Translations under genes and position numbers: made by a program
The notes under the pieces: model-generated
Told to the model about the DNA's origin: nothing
What the model saw: the letters and a program-made list of their open reading frames with translations, nothing else
Database searches by the model: none
Part shown: piece after piece, positions 22,701 to 32,996 of the stretch
Layout of the letters: each line of letters opens with the position of its first letter
Numbering within the stretch: the stretch's first letter is position 1
Assembly: GCA_037447655.1 (NCBI GenBank)
Contig: JBBHKE010001100.1
Location: 126,001 to 186,000 of the forward strand
Source of the DNA: Zygnema cylindricum
Lineage: Eukaryota; Streptophyta; Zygnematophyceae; Zygnematales; Zygnemataceae
Length of the DNA: 60,000 nucleotides
Reading direction: 5' to 3'

Positions 22701-25700
22701 AACATATTGACATACATACATAGGAGAACCAGGTGAAATTTGTTCCCTGTGGAAAGGTTGTTTTCCTTGATTGTGTGCAATTTTGTTGTACAAGTTGTCG
22801 ACTCCTAACTTCCGCATGATGGTTGTGTAAGAAAATATGAATAAAATGTCAATAGAAATGGCATTTTGTATGCCAGATGTCAAGAGTTATAAGGTACTTT
22901 TGAACATCTAGTTTGTACAAAAATTGGCGTTTACTCAAAACCTTATTTAGAATTATTGTTATATGGGTTAATTCTGAGTTAAATAGTAAAGAGCAGATCG
23001 AATGCATTGCTTTTGGATTGCAGCTGCGAAATGATTTTTTTATTAAGGGCATCAACACTACCCCTTGATATTGTATTTATGCTTGATTTATCTATTTATA
23101 TCAAGTATTAGTGTATGAAAATTCAGCTGAGAGTATCCCAAGAGGCAGCTGGAAATTTTTGGTGTTGATTTCAGGATGAGATAGACCATTGCATCTAAAA
23201 CTATTTTAATTATGTGAAAGGTGTGGAGGCAGGAGGCATTAGGGCAATCTATGATGATGTAGAAATTCAAAATCTCGAAAAGAATTTCCTCCAAAACCTT
23301 TAAAATGCTCCAAAACTCTTTCAAACCAGGCAATTTTATTGCGTTTCTTTGAAGATGGTCAATTTTGGCTCACATAAAAACTTATCTTTTGGGGAATGTG
23401 AATATACGAGCTTGAGTATCCTCGTGCCCATATTTTCCCGGTCGTGTATAATTAATTAATTTCTGTATTTTCAAAGTAGAGAGAATTTCGCTATACTTTT
23501 CGAAATTGAACTGTGCAATAGTTGTTAAAATAATAAAAAGTAATTCTAGGGTACAAGAAGGCTTCAAAAAGTTTCTTAAGACTAGAGTCATGAGGGTTTA
23601 GCAATAATAAAACCGGCTCATGGTTTACCCTTTAAAAAGACGCCCTTTGAAATACCTCGAAACTGGGATACTGGTATAGGTATTTGTGGGGTGGAAGGGC
23701 GGGATTACAAAAAAATGATCTGGTATATAAAAGATTTTTGCCCCTTTTTTCCTTTTTTTTTAACATTATCTTTCTTCTGGTTTTCTTTCTTCTTTTTTTC
23801 TTGGATAACAGACAGAGAAGGAGAGGCAGGAACAAATTTTGGGGGAGTTGGAGGAAGCATTAGAGGAGGAGAGAGAGATGGGAGAAGCTTTAAAAATAGA
23901 ACTTGCAACACGACCAAATATAGAACAACTAGAGGAACTTAGGAAACAGAATCGAGTTTTACAGGTAAATAATGTTCTATAAACATAATTTTTAAAGCCC
24001 TCTAAAACATCTTTTCAGAAAATTAAAAAATAAATAAACAGCGTCTTGACCCTTCTTAAGACCATAGGGCTACATTTGACGCACCTTGAACCACTTCAAA
24101 GTAAACTTTTGATGAAAGTGTATTTTCAATGTTCAAATGTTAAAAAAACAGGGAGTTGAAACTTTAACTGTTGTTGACTTTATTTCTTGTAATAGTATAT
24201 TTAAGCATTGTATCAGAAAATGAAAACGGGGAACTGAAACAAGAACTGAAACGGGAACTGAAACAGTGACCCTTTATTTCTTGTAGTAATTATTTAAGGA
24301 TATTTTTTGCAGGAGCTTGTGGGGTCAGATGTTGATGAATGGGATAAGATGGATGGTATGGAGGAACCGGACGAAAATAGTGAGGCTGTAAAAGTACAAA
24401 GGGCGTTGAGGGAGACCAATAGGAAACTGACAACGGAATTGACATCCACCAAAATCGCCCTTTCAGAAAAACAGAATGAAGGAGAAGCTCTCACACAAAG
24501 GCTAAATACCTTAGAGGAACACACAATTCAGTTAGAGGCACTGGTTGCTCGATTGGAGGAGGACATTATGAAGGTGAGGGTGGGAAAACTCAGGTTTTTT
24601 ATGGTTTTTTAGGATGTAAACCAAGAGGTTCTTTTTAATTTATTGACTCGCAGGACCTCTGATTTTGTCTATACTACATTAAAGGTTGTTGATAATAGCC
24701 ATTTTATGATGTTTTGAAGTGAAATTGCACCTATAGAAAGTGGCATTCCCGGACTTTCGTTTTTGAAGAGAATATATGATTTGTTTTAGAAATCCAATTT
24801 TCCTGGAGAACTGCCTGTTCCTTTGATTAACATCTTTTTTTTTTCCTCTTCTTTTTATCGTTTTTTTTTTTACCTTTTTGTGAACAGGGGAGTGAAGTGC
24901 AAGTAAGACGAGACGGATGGAAAGATGGGTCACAAGCGGCAATTACGGGACTGTTGACAGGTGGCATAGAGAAGGGTGATGATCTGGCATCGCCAGGTGG
25001 CAGTGCGACAACACCATCTGAAGGAACCATGTTAGAGATTGTGTGTGGACAAAGAGAGAGGTTTCGGAGGAGAGTAAAGGAACTTGAACTGGAGAATGGA
25101 GGTCTACAAGAGAACCTTAGTATGGACACCACTTCCTATCCCCTCCTACTCCCTTTCCCTCCCTTTCTCCCTCTCCTTCTCCCTTTCCTATCCCTATCTG
25201 TCTCCCTCTCCCTCTCCCTCTCCCTCTCGCTCTCCCCTCCCCCCCTCCCCCTCCGCCAACTGCTCCTACTATTTGAATGTATGTGTAAGTACGAAGCTGT
25301 GAAGTTGCTTTCCAGCATTTGATTTTTAGTGTAATTGGAGGTTTTTTAAATGGGCTTAAGATTTTTTAAAGGTCTGAGGGGTTTTTTAGAATCACGGAAC
25401 TGATGCGGTTCTTTTCTCTCATATTTCTCTCCTCTCCCTTATCTCTTTTCTCTCTTCTCTCTTTCCTCTTTTCTCTTCTCGCTTCTCTTCTCTTTTCTCG
25501 CTTTCTTTTCACAGATAAAAGTTCCACCGAGATTCAACGTTTGAAAAACGACAATGTAAACCTTTACGAAAAAATTAAGTACTTGGAGCAATACAACCGA
25601 CAAAATGTGATTCGACGAGTGGGAGGACCGCAAGGAAATGGAGATGTCGTGGTTTTTGGAGGAGGAATGGGTGCAAAGGGGTCTAGATATGCTTGTTTTG

Positions 25701-27307
25701 GAGTTTCTGAACCGGGAAGTGGTTTGGAAGTCCAGGGACTCACGCAAGATAGCCAGGTGTCAGCAACCGGTGGAACGGAAATGCGGTACAGGAAGTTATA
25801 TGAGGAACGAATGAATCCGTTTAACGAATTTCACGACAGGGAGAAGGAGAGGAGTTACAGGGATTTGCGGCTGCATGACAAGGTAGGGAGAAATAGAAAG
25901 GGGAGTGGGGAGTGGGGAGTCGGGAGTCGGGAGGAGAATGGTAATGGAATTAGAAAAGGGTATGGAGTTTTCTCTCTTGGGGAGATGTGGTCAAATGTGT
26001 TCTTACGAAATATCATGTGCCCCTTTGCTAATTGGGTTTTTTTGACTTCTTTAACTTTCACCCAAACTTAAAGGATACATTGAATCGCTATAAATAGAGT
26101 CTTAGGTTGTCATTTGGAAAAATCATGTTGAAATATGATCCTAAATTTGTTTCTGATGGCAACATAGTATAATCGTATTTAACTGTTAAAAGTATTTGTA
26201 CACTTCACCGTGAATCACTATTATGGTTTAAAAATAAATTGTAGGACTGTTTTATTGTTACTAATTATGTTTCACGTCCCAATTGGTTGTGAACTGTAAA
26301 AAAAATTAGAACAAAATAAAATAGTATTAATAGCACTATTTTGTGGTGAGAGGCAAAAAAAACATGTATCAAAAACATCAAAAACATGTATAGCGATTCA
26401 CAGTGTACTATAATACATTGTTAGTAGAATAATAACAGTAATTGTGAAAACAAAATCTCATGACGAAGATGAAAATAATAGTAACAAATTGCTAAGGTTT
26501 GCAAGAACAGCAAATTTAATAAGTGTAAAGAGCCTGCACAAACGTGTGCTGTCATCCTTTCTCTTGAAAAGTTTGTATATTGCTTATATTAATAGGCAAG
26601 TCATATGTAAGCGACCTTTCTTTCATTGGTAGAAATGCATAACTTCAATTAAATCCAAAATTTGGAAATTTCACGTTTGGTTTTTCAAGTTCAGTGATTA
26701 CTTTAGGTGCACTTGAGGTATTATATTTATTGCAATATCAATTCACATTTGCATAAGAATTGGATGAAGAAAAATTGTAACATTTCTCCATATGCCCTCA
26801 CCTTCAAAGTGAAATTGCTTCCAATCTTATGCAAACATTCTGAGGGATTGAGATGTTGTGATGATTGAAATTCTGTGTTTTGTTAAGTGTTATGTCTATG
26901 AGAGCTGGACGACAGGACATTAAAATACATTCTTTTGTGAAGGTTTTTATAAAATCGAATATTTATGAGGGCATTGTCGTTTTTTTTTTTTTTGTTTTTT
27001 TTTCATCTTGTATTTGCAGATAACGCTTACAGGTAGCCGTTTTTTGCTCTCAAACAAATATGGTCGTATGTTCGTCTTTTGCTACACTATCCTTCTTCAT
27101 GTCTTTGTCTTTTTCATTTTGTACCAATCCTCGCATCCTCGAACCGTTGTTATTCAACCACTTGGAGTTGGAGGGAGAGGAATTCCCGCAGTTACTTTCA
27201 ACGAAACAATGGACGGAACCGCGGGAGTCGCCGATACATTATCTGATAAGATTGCGGAACAAGTTGGTACTCTAATGGAAGTAACAAGGGATATTACTAA
27301 TCAATAG
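16758..27307 (+). CDS. CASP: CASP golgin (CUX1/CASP family Golgi coiled-coil membrane protein)
   Basis: Exons 16758-17135, 18951-19127, 19667-19744, 20260-20403, 21427-21543, 22023-22229, 23812-23964, 24313-24573, 24888-25119, 25515-25882, 27020-27307; all introns GT-AG, phase 0 except the ninth (phase 1). They join to an 800-residue protein. CASP is a tail-anchored golgin thought to tether vesicles at the Golgi. Family signatures in order: WEELDLENTKAAWDQQSLGISQNQ (about 90-115), LLKAYQ/GEIDSLTKRAK across exons 1-2, long heptad-rich coiled coil (185-580), MLEIVCGQRERFRRRVKELE (exon 9), NDNVNLYEKIKYLEQYN (exon 10), YRKLYEERMNPFNEFHDREKERSYRDL, then SRFLLSNKYGRMFVFCYTILLHVFVFFILYQ with one membrane span (about 722-740) including the family's Tyr and His. 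Compared with the roughly 690-residue plant protein it has a longer N-terminus and an approximately 60-residue luminal tail. Exon 5 start is chosen at 21427 because KQHDRAQTDLFDLRAK restores the family sequence. Confidence 0.93.
17136..18950 (+). other. CASP intron 1
   Basis: An 1815-bp intron containing the family A MITE at 17883-18093. The remaining sequence is AT-rich with poly-T tracts; no other feature is supported. Confidence 0.8.
17883..18093. mobile_element. TA-flanked MITE, family A (211 bp), inside CASP intron 1
   Basis: Starts TACACCTTGTATAGCTATCA and ends TTAATAGACGGTGTA. Internal GCACGGAGACAAGTTGCTTT matches the family A core. The terminal repeats are more diverged than in the 6023 copy, suggesting an older insertion. 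Confidence 0.75.
19258..19325. repeat. Two-unit tandem repeat in CASP intron 2
   Basis: ATATCAACTGGAGCTTTAGT and ATATCAACCAGAGCTTTAGT occur about 32 bp apart, each followed by GTGTTTT. Confidence 0.7.
19755..19955. mobile_element. TA-flanked MITE, family D (about 201 bp), CASP intron 3
   Basis: Starts TACACCACTCATCGCTTTTA and ends ATAGCGATGGGCAATGTG. The core GGTTCATTATGGGTCACTTA is shared with copies at 20968 and 59667. Confidence 0.75.
20513..20672. mobile_element. Degenerate TA-type MITE in CASP intron 4
   Basis: Left end TGCACTGCGAATCGCTATTA is a clear terminal repeat; the right end near 20650-20672 (TTAACACTGAAACAG) is decayed, so the right limit is approximate. Confidence 0.5.
20968..21154. 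mobile_element. TA-flanked MITE, family D (about 187 bp), CASP intron 4
   Basis: Left end TACAGCGCAAGTCGCTATCA, right end TAATAGCAACGGTA, core GGCTCGTTATGGGCCACTTA as in the 19755 and 59667 copies. Confidence 0.65.
21313..21338. mobile_element. Solo terminal repeat of a TA-type MITE, CASP intron 4
   Basis: CAACGCTAACAGCGATGGGC followed by AGTGTA matches the right terminal repeat of the MITE group. The matching left end is not clear; the element probably began somewhere after 21155. Confidence 0.55.
22230..23811 (+). other. CASP intron 6
   Basis: A 1582-bp AT-rich intron ending in a long polypyrimidine tract and ACAG at 23808-23811. Nothing else is supported in it. Confidence 0.75.
24220..24268. 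repeat. Short tandem repeat GAACTGAAAC
   Basis: Three to four units of (GG)GAACTGAAAC in CASP intron 7 shortly before exon 8. Confidence 0.7.
25129..25256. repeat. CT-rich microsatellite in CASP intron 9
   Basis: Almost pure pyrimidine on the + strand, including consecutive CCCTCT units at about 25200-25236 and a C-rich end. It starts only about 10 bp after the exon 9 donor at 25120, so it dominates the intron; a second CT-rich tract precedes the acceptor at about 25411-25514. Confidence 0.85.
26201..26409. mobile_element. TA-type MITE, family E (about 209 bp), CASP intron 10
   Basis: Left end ACTTCACCGTGAATCACTAT, right end TAGCGATTCACAGTGTA. The internal TTTTGTGGTGAGAGGCAAAA block matches the element at 55725-56001. 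A further lone left end (TACATTGAATCGCTATAAAT) lies at about 26073. Confidence 0.7.
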
Positions 27308-28128
27308 GTCAAGAATTTGGTAATAGTAGCTCTTATTTTTAGGTCTGTAGTAGTAGGTATTGCGAAAAAGTTATGTGAGGGGAGAGTGAAATAGGTTCAG
27401 TTTGTGAAAAACTTTTGACACGGTTCAGATTAGGATTCCTTTTTGAAATAATGTGATTCTAGTGAGTAGGTGAACTTGATTTCCTCGTCAATGTCCTCGT
27501 TATCCTCAAATATCCTTGTTAATGTAGGTGTATATTTAATGTAACTTTAAGATTTTTTCTTTCTTTTTTTAGATCGTATGGGATTCGTTGGTTGTGTTTA
27601 TGCTCTATGTCAACTGTGAAATTAGGGTCGTTGAAAATAAAATGAGGGTCCTCATGTTGACTGTCGTCCAAAATCCTATCAAAATTGTCGAAGTTAAAAG
27701 TAATGTGGTTAGACAGCAGAACCAACAGCACAGGCCTTGAATGTGTGAACAGCAAAGCTTTGAAATTGAAATGGAGTAAAGCTTGAAAACTGATGTGTAT
27801 ACGACGTTTTGAGAGCTTGTTCCACCTTTTTGAGCACTTTTGGATCCTTGGGTTATGGTAATCACATATCACAAAAAATTCTTTACACTTTTCATTTCTA
27901 TTTTTTCTAATTTTTTCCCTTCCCTTCCCTTTCTTGAGAAAACAATTCTACTGCAATGTGTTGGGCCAAAAAAAAAAAGCGGTCTAATGGAAAAAGGTGA
28001 TATGAGGAGAGAGAGGGAAACAGGAGAGGGAAGAGGTCATTCTGTGGAGTTTGTTCGGCTTGACCTTTGCCCTAAAAATCTCAAAGAATACATTCACCCC
28101 ATTTTAGGCGAGTATTCGGACTCCATGA

Positions 28129-28198
28129 AGAATGATTTTTTTTTTTTTCAAAATATGCCAGACAATGATTTTTTTTTTTTTCAAAATATGCCAGACAT
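28129..28198. repeat. Two-unit tandem repeat with poly-T
   Basis: Two copies of AATGATTTTTTTT...TCAAAATATGCCAGACA, about 34 bp each, differing only by T-run length. Confidence 0.85.
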
Positions 28199-29020
28199 CG
28201 CTGTAATATCACTTTTTTTTCTTTTTTATTTCGGATGAAGGCTACTCTGATAGAAAACACCAAAACCAATTTTGGCGTTCAATACAAAAAACGTATTAAA
28301 GATAAGATCCGACATTTGCGAAAAAGTTATATAAATCAATTTACATGCATGTTACAGAAAGATTTTGCCTTCAACATAAGTAAAAATGAGACAACATGTT
28401 GAGCCAATTTAGTACTCTTCATTAGCCTCTGCTATTTTGTTGTTGTTGTCCCTCCTTTTTCCACATTCTTAGTATACCATTTTAGTGTGTTACTTTCTTT
28501 CGCAGTGCCTTTCCCAATTAGTTTACTTGTTTCCATGTACGTCTTTCCAGTTCGTTTTCATTTCTTTGGTTTCCACTAATAACAGTTCACCATCTGACTT
28601 ACTAATACATGATACTGCTTGTGAGAGAGATGCCCGACCATATGCTATACGTTACGCGTTTGGCCATCTTGGTGAGAAACTACTGTTTCATTTTTACCCA
28701 AAAGGGATGCTTCAGAATTTTTATACAAAGATGTCTGCAAATACAGTTCAGATCAGCTACGAGTTTATCACGAGTGTAGGACAGACATAAATTTCAACCA
28801 CTTTTGACATTAGTTTCTTTCGTTTTGGTTTTGCTTCAGTTTTTGGATTTTCAGTTTCATTTTAGCTTCTCGTTTCCCTTTTTTCTCAAGTACTCAGATG
28901 GTTTTACCACTGCGCTTCCTAAAGCTCGGCAAACCAGCGAGCTTTGCATAGGACATAAACACATAAGCCAAAGAAGATACACCTTGGAAGATTGCCTCTT
29001 CGTGACTTAAAAACATTGAC

Positions 29021-29095
29021 TTACTAAATGAAACAGGAAGTGCACCTACTAAATGAAACAGGAAGTGCACCTACTAAATGAAACAGGAAATGCAC
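29021..29095. repeat. 25-bp tandem repeat, three units
   Basis: CTACTAAATGAAACAGGAAG plus TGCAC repeated three times with one or two differences per unit. Confidence 0.9.
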
Positions 29096-29404
29096 CGTAT
29101 GCCTAAGTGTAATCAAGGACCAGAAGCTAAGGAAGCCTTGAGGTCCACCCCAATTAGAAATATGTGACATGATGTGACGTGACAGTCCAGGGAAACCAAG
29201 CAGCATTCGAAATATATTCTTAACCAATAGTAAACTACACTGTGAGCAGTTTACTTCACTAATTAAAGGAACACTAATTTGGCGCCGGCTTACTTTGCTC
29301 CCTGACCACAAATTGTCGTTCATAACATTAATTGAGTTTTTTCCTAAACAAACGAAAACGCTCCAGAACCAGCCACATCATTCGAACTGAAATGGAATTA
29401 ACAA

Positions 29405-29608
29405 GAGAGAGAGAGGGGGGGAGAGAGAACAAGAGAGCGTGAGAGAGAGAGAGTGAGAGAGAGAGGGGGGGAGCGAGGGTGAGGAGAGAGATATATATAT
29501 AAGTACGAGAGCGCAAGCTGTAGAGAGAGAGAGAGAGAGATTGAGCAAAAGAGAGAGCCAAGTACAGAGAGAGGGAGGGAGGGAGAAAACGAGGGAGAGA
29601 GGGAGGGA
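29405..29608. repeat. GA-rich low-complexity block
   Basis: About 200 bp of GA repeats with short G runs and an ATATATATA interruption near 29492. The long leucine/serine-rich frame on the - strand (29328-29561) is a by-product of this composition. Confidence 0.9.
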
Positions 29609-30679
29609 GAGAAGAGGGGCAGAACTTCTATAAACTCCTCACTACAAATTTCTTTTCTCTAATAGCAATGAGCAGAGTCCTATATGTAAAAAAAAAATCC
29701 AAAATTGAATTAAAAACACAAAGCTAAGAAACCCTGGTATTTTTGAAAACATCAAAAGCTTAGAGTAAATTTTAAAAAAAATCAAGATCCAAACATCTTA
29801 ACCAAATGATTGACGGAAACAACACTCACAAAACATAAAAATTCTTACCTTAAAGAAAAAATACAAAGTACCCCAAAACTACTTCACTGAAAGAATAAAA
29901 AATGTGTAGTCATAGACTGGATATTAGTCTAAATTGCAGAAATAGGGACATATAAATACTACTGGGGAAAAATCATTGCAAGGTCTAATACTGTAAATCA
30001 GCAAACAAGTCGATAATAAAGCAAACATGAGGAAAACACAATAAAAGGTCCTAAAGTAGCATCTTCCAGACTTATTCCAATATGACCTAATAGTCTTAAA
30101 CCTGTCGATGAGAATAGATTAATGTATGAATCAGTATCCAGCAAACAGTATGACGTCGTTTAATACCATATGTAATACCATACATAATTCCGCACATAAT
30201 CCCATACATTAATAAACGAAGCAACATTATATTGTCAACAACACAAACAAGCAAAACACATCCAGTTGCATGCACAAGGAATGAGACGAAAGGATAAGAT
30301 GACAAAAGAATAAACGACCTCAAAAACAAAAAAAAGCTAAACACATGGACACCTTAAGCTTCCTAATAAGAATCTCCAACACAGGACAATCACAAAAGAA
30401 AAAAAACCAGCAGAAAGAAACAGTTATAAAAACATTAGTTCTAAGGTGCAAAAAGGTAGGAAAACACTATATGCAGTAGTTACTCCATACTGTAGGAGTA
30501 TTATACCTGAAAAACAAATATAATTGGGGTTACCAGACAAAGCCATTCCACGATTTCCACTTTTGAAAAGGCAAAAACAAAAAACAAAAACATGTAATAA
30601 TGTAGACATAATGTACACTGGATATTTAAGCAATCAAACTCAAAAAGGGTTGAAAAAATGACCATTCCAAACAAAGTAA

Positions 30680-30868
30680 TTTGCCGTGCATCACTATTAA
30701 TGTTCGCCACTTAAAACTTCATTTCTCAATCAACACTTTTGCGATGGAAAGGCAAGATTCTCCCCTTTCGATTGGAAGTCTCCATCAAAAATTGGGCATG
30801 AGTGCATCAAGAAAAAATAATTCCAGTGGAGAAAACAACATTAACACTAAAAGCAATAAACGGAGGAC
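30680..30868. mobile_element. Degenerate TA-type MITE, family A
   Basis: Left side TGCCGTGCATCACTATTAAT, right side AACACTAAAAGCAATAAACG, with the family A inner blocks CGCCACTTAAAACTTCATTT and a TTCGATTGGAAG segment. Both ends have lost TA. Confidence 0.6.
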
Positions 30869-31133
30869 TGCGATATTTAGTACACATTCATTACAATAAT
30901 CAAACAACAGAAAAAAAAAAAAAAAAAAGCAGCAAAATTTCAAACTCTCCATTATCAATAAAACCAGCAACATTAAACAGCGGTGACGATGTAATTTTCT
31001 GCAAAATTTGTAATGACTTCTTAACTTAAAGAATTGTATATTTTTGGTGCAAATTTAGCAAAAAAATCAGATTGCTTGGAGCTTGCCACCATTAAGCACT
31101 AAGCGTATTCTCATTTACGTATTCTTGGTCACC

Positions 31134-31327
31134 TTTTGGTCTTCTTTTGGTGATCTTTCGGTCATCTTTTTGGTCATGTTTCCGTCGTCTGTCCATCATC
31201 TTTTGGTCATGTTTAATGTCACCGAGCCAAAATTAGGCAATATGACCAAAAAAAAACCAAATACCGGATGACATGACCAAAAGATGACCAAAAGATGACC
31301 GAAAGATGACCAAAAGAAGACAAAAAA
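31134..31327. repeat. Foldback of 11-bp repeats (TTTTGGTCATC / GATGACCAAAA)
   Basis: The left arm (about 31134-31225) holds several TTTTGGTCATC variants; the right arm (about 31234-31327) holds the inverted form GATGACCAAAA at least four times in a row. The arms can pair into one long hairpin whose stem is itself made of tandem units. Confidence 0.8.
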
Positions 31328-31563
31328 TGCAACAGGGAACATGCCCTAATCTATTTCCTGGTGGTCGACAAACTTTACCAGAATTTTCAAAAATAACATG
31401 CAAATTGAAAAGATACAGAGAAAAGTTTCATTGAAGCAGAAAACCAACCAAACCTACTATGAGAAATCTCAACTCAAAAGTCACAAATCTATACGTTGAC
31501 TATGGCAAAATAGAACGACTAATTTTTGTGAGGACCTGTCACGCGCCTCAAAGAATCGCGGAG

Positions 31564-31578
31564 AGAAGCTTCAGGAAG
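31564..31578. promoter_or_regulatory. Perfect three-unit heat-shock element
   Basis: AGAAGCTTCAGGAAG is an exact nGAAnnTTCnnGAAn heat-shock factor site. It lies about 1.4 kb upstream of the DnaJ start codon. The match is seen; its role in that gene is inference, because the distance is long and the transcription start is unknown. Confidence 0.4.
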
Positions 31579-31824
31579 TTCGGAAGCGACAGTCGCTTCT
31601 CAAGTGACGCGGGGTTTGCCGCGTCGTATACTTCTCAGTTTACAGCGTCATTAATAAATAGTATAGATGAAAATAGTTTTTTCTGTGTACGGAGAGTGTT
31701 ATGTCAATGATGACGCAATTATTATTTTACGTAGTACGGAATGTTAGTGTTAACCATTCTAATACAGTAATACCAATGCATCGGCTTTGACCCAAAATCA
31801 TAAACTGCATTAAATTCCTATTAG

Positions 31825-31974
31825 GGTTAAAACATATTTTCTCTGTGCACAATCTTTTCGATCGCTAATTGAACGGCTGCGATTCAAAACTAGGATGTCC
31901 ACCTTCCGATTGGCGGTATCTAATAAAAAAGCGGGCATTTGTGCACACTAATATAGATACAAGGTGTAGTGTAA
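31825..31974. mobile_element. Truncated TA-type MITE, family A
   Basis: TTTTCTCTGTGCACAATCTT and the inverted GGCATTTGTGCACACTAATA flank a core like that of the 6023 copy; the right end is ATACAAGGTGTA. The left terminal repeat is eroded. Confidence 0.6.
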
Positions 31975-32002
31975 ATTTCACTTTTTGTCTAATAATTCAC
32001 TA

Positions 32003-32027
32003 AAGTCTAATAGCGATGGGCGGTGTA
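32003..32027. mobile_element. Solo MITE terminal repeat
   Basis: TCTAATAGCGATGGGCGGTG followed by TA, a clean right end of the group without a matching left end nearby. Confidence 0.55.
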
Positions 32028-32485
32028 CTGTTGTTTTAGTGTAACATCGAATGCGACGTTACTAGACGTGCCACATGAAGCACTAATGAAAGCCAGAAGG
32101 TTCGACCGTTGTTTACGTTAAGGGAGAAAAGAAACAAAAAACACACAAAAAAAAGGTCGTCTATCATGTCACACGTCGAACCGTCAGAGAAAAAGAAATG
32201 TTTCATGACGGGCGACGACATAAAATGAAAAAATAAAAAATGTATTTCGTCCTAACCGTCATTAGGAAGTCATACGGCTGTCTATTGACGGTCCAGATGT
32301 GCTACCTTCTTTTTTTTAACTGATTTTTTTCTTTATCTTTTTTTGCTTCATCATCCCCCCCTTTTTTTTTTCCCCCTTCTGTCGTTCCCGTTCCTTAAGC
32401 AAAACCGCGCAGTTTCGAAAACTACCCGACGCGTCCTTTCCGAATGATTCTTGTCGAAAGTTGGCGGCTCGGACGGAAAGCTCGT

Positions 32486-32502
32486 GAAGCTTCTATAGGT
32501 TC
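32486..32502 (+). promoter_or_regulatory. Weak heat-shock-element-like site upstream of DnaJ
   Basis: GAAGCTTC (two perfect alternating units) followed six bases later by another TTC, about 500 bp before the DnaJ ATG. It lacks a third correctly spaced unit, so it is only suggestive. Confidence 0.25.
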
Positions 32503-32996
32503 CTCTGCAACTTCTGTTCCATTTTGAGGAGAGTTTTTCCACGACTCTCTCCACAATTCTCTCCTATTTGTGCCTCACCGGGCACATTTGGTTTCTAAAT
32601 CGCACTTTCTATTAGTCGATCTTTCTTCTGTAAAGCTTTCGTTCGTCGTAGAAGGCGTTTGTTGGTGAAACTTTTGTCACTTCTTTTTTTGGCTTTTTTC
32701 TTTCCATTCCGGTAGTTAAATGCTGGTTCAGTTCTACTTTTCTTAGGTCATTGTCATCCTAAAACTTCGTAGGGCTCTGTTTTAAGTCCTACCACTAAGG
32801 TCCTTATTACGACTATCAATAATTTTGTCTATGTAGCTTTATGCTTTGCTTGTAATATTGCTTACTGTCGCGTTTGTGGCTAGCTGTCACGTCATTTGAG
32901 GGTGACAACCCCATCATAGATTTTTTTTGGAAGTAGAAATAGCCCTTGTAAGAGTTGAACTGAGAACTATCAGGCTTCGGGAGCAAATAGTTCACC

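Larger units (their letters stand above)
27308..30679. other. CASP 3' flank and gene-poor DNA
   Basis: No supported gene. It contains repeats listed separately at 28129, 29021 and 29405. A frame at 28485-28790 has a phrase ERDARPYAIRYAFGHLGEK but matches no family I recognise, so it is not called. Confidence 0.5.

Noticed and set aside
25136-25318. Arg/Glu-rich frame on the - strand and Pro/Ser/Leu-rich frames on the + strand
   Set aside because: They come from the CT microsatellite in CASP intron 9.
28485-28790. 101-residue frame with ERDARPYAIRYAFGHLGEK
   Set aside because: No family match and low-complexity surroundings; no splice partners found.
29328-29561. Leucine/serine-rich frame on the - strand
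   Set aside because: It is generated by the GA-rich low-complexity block.
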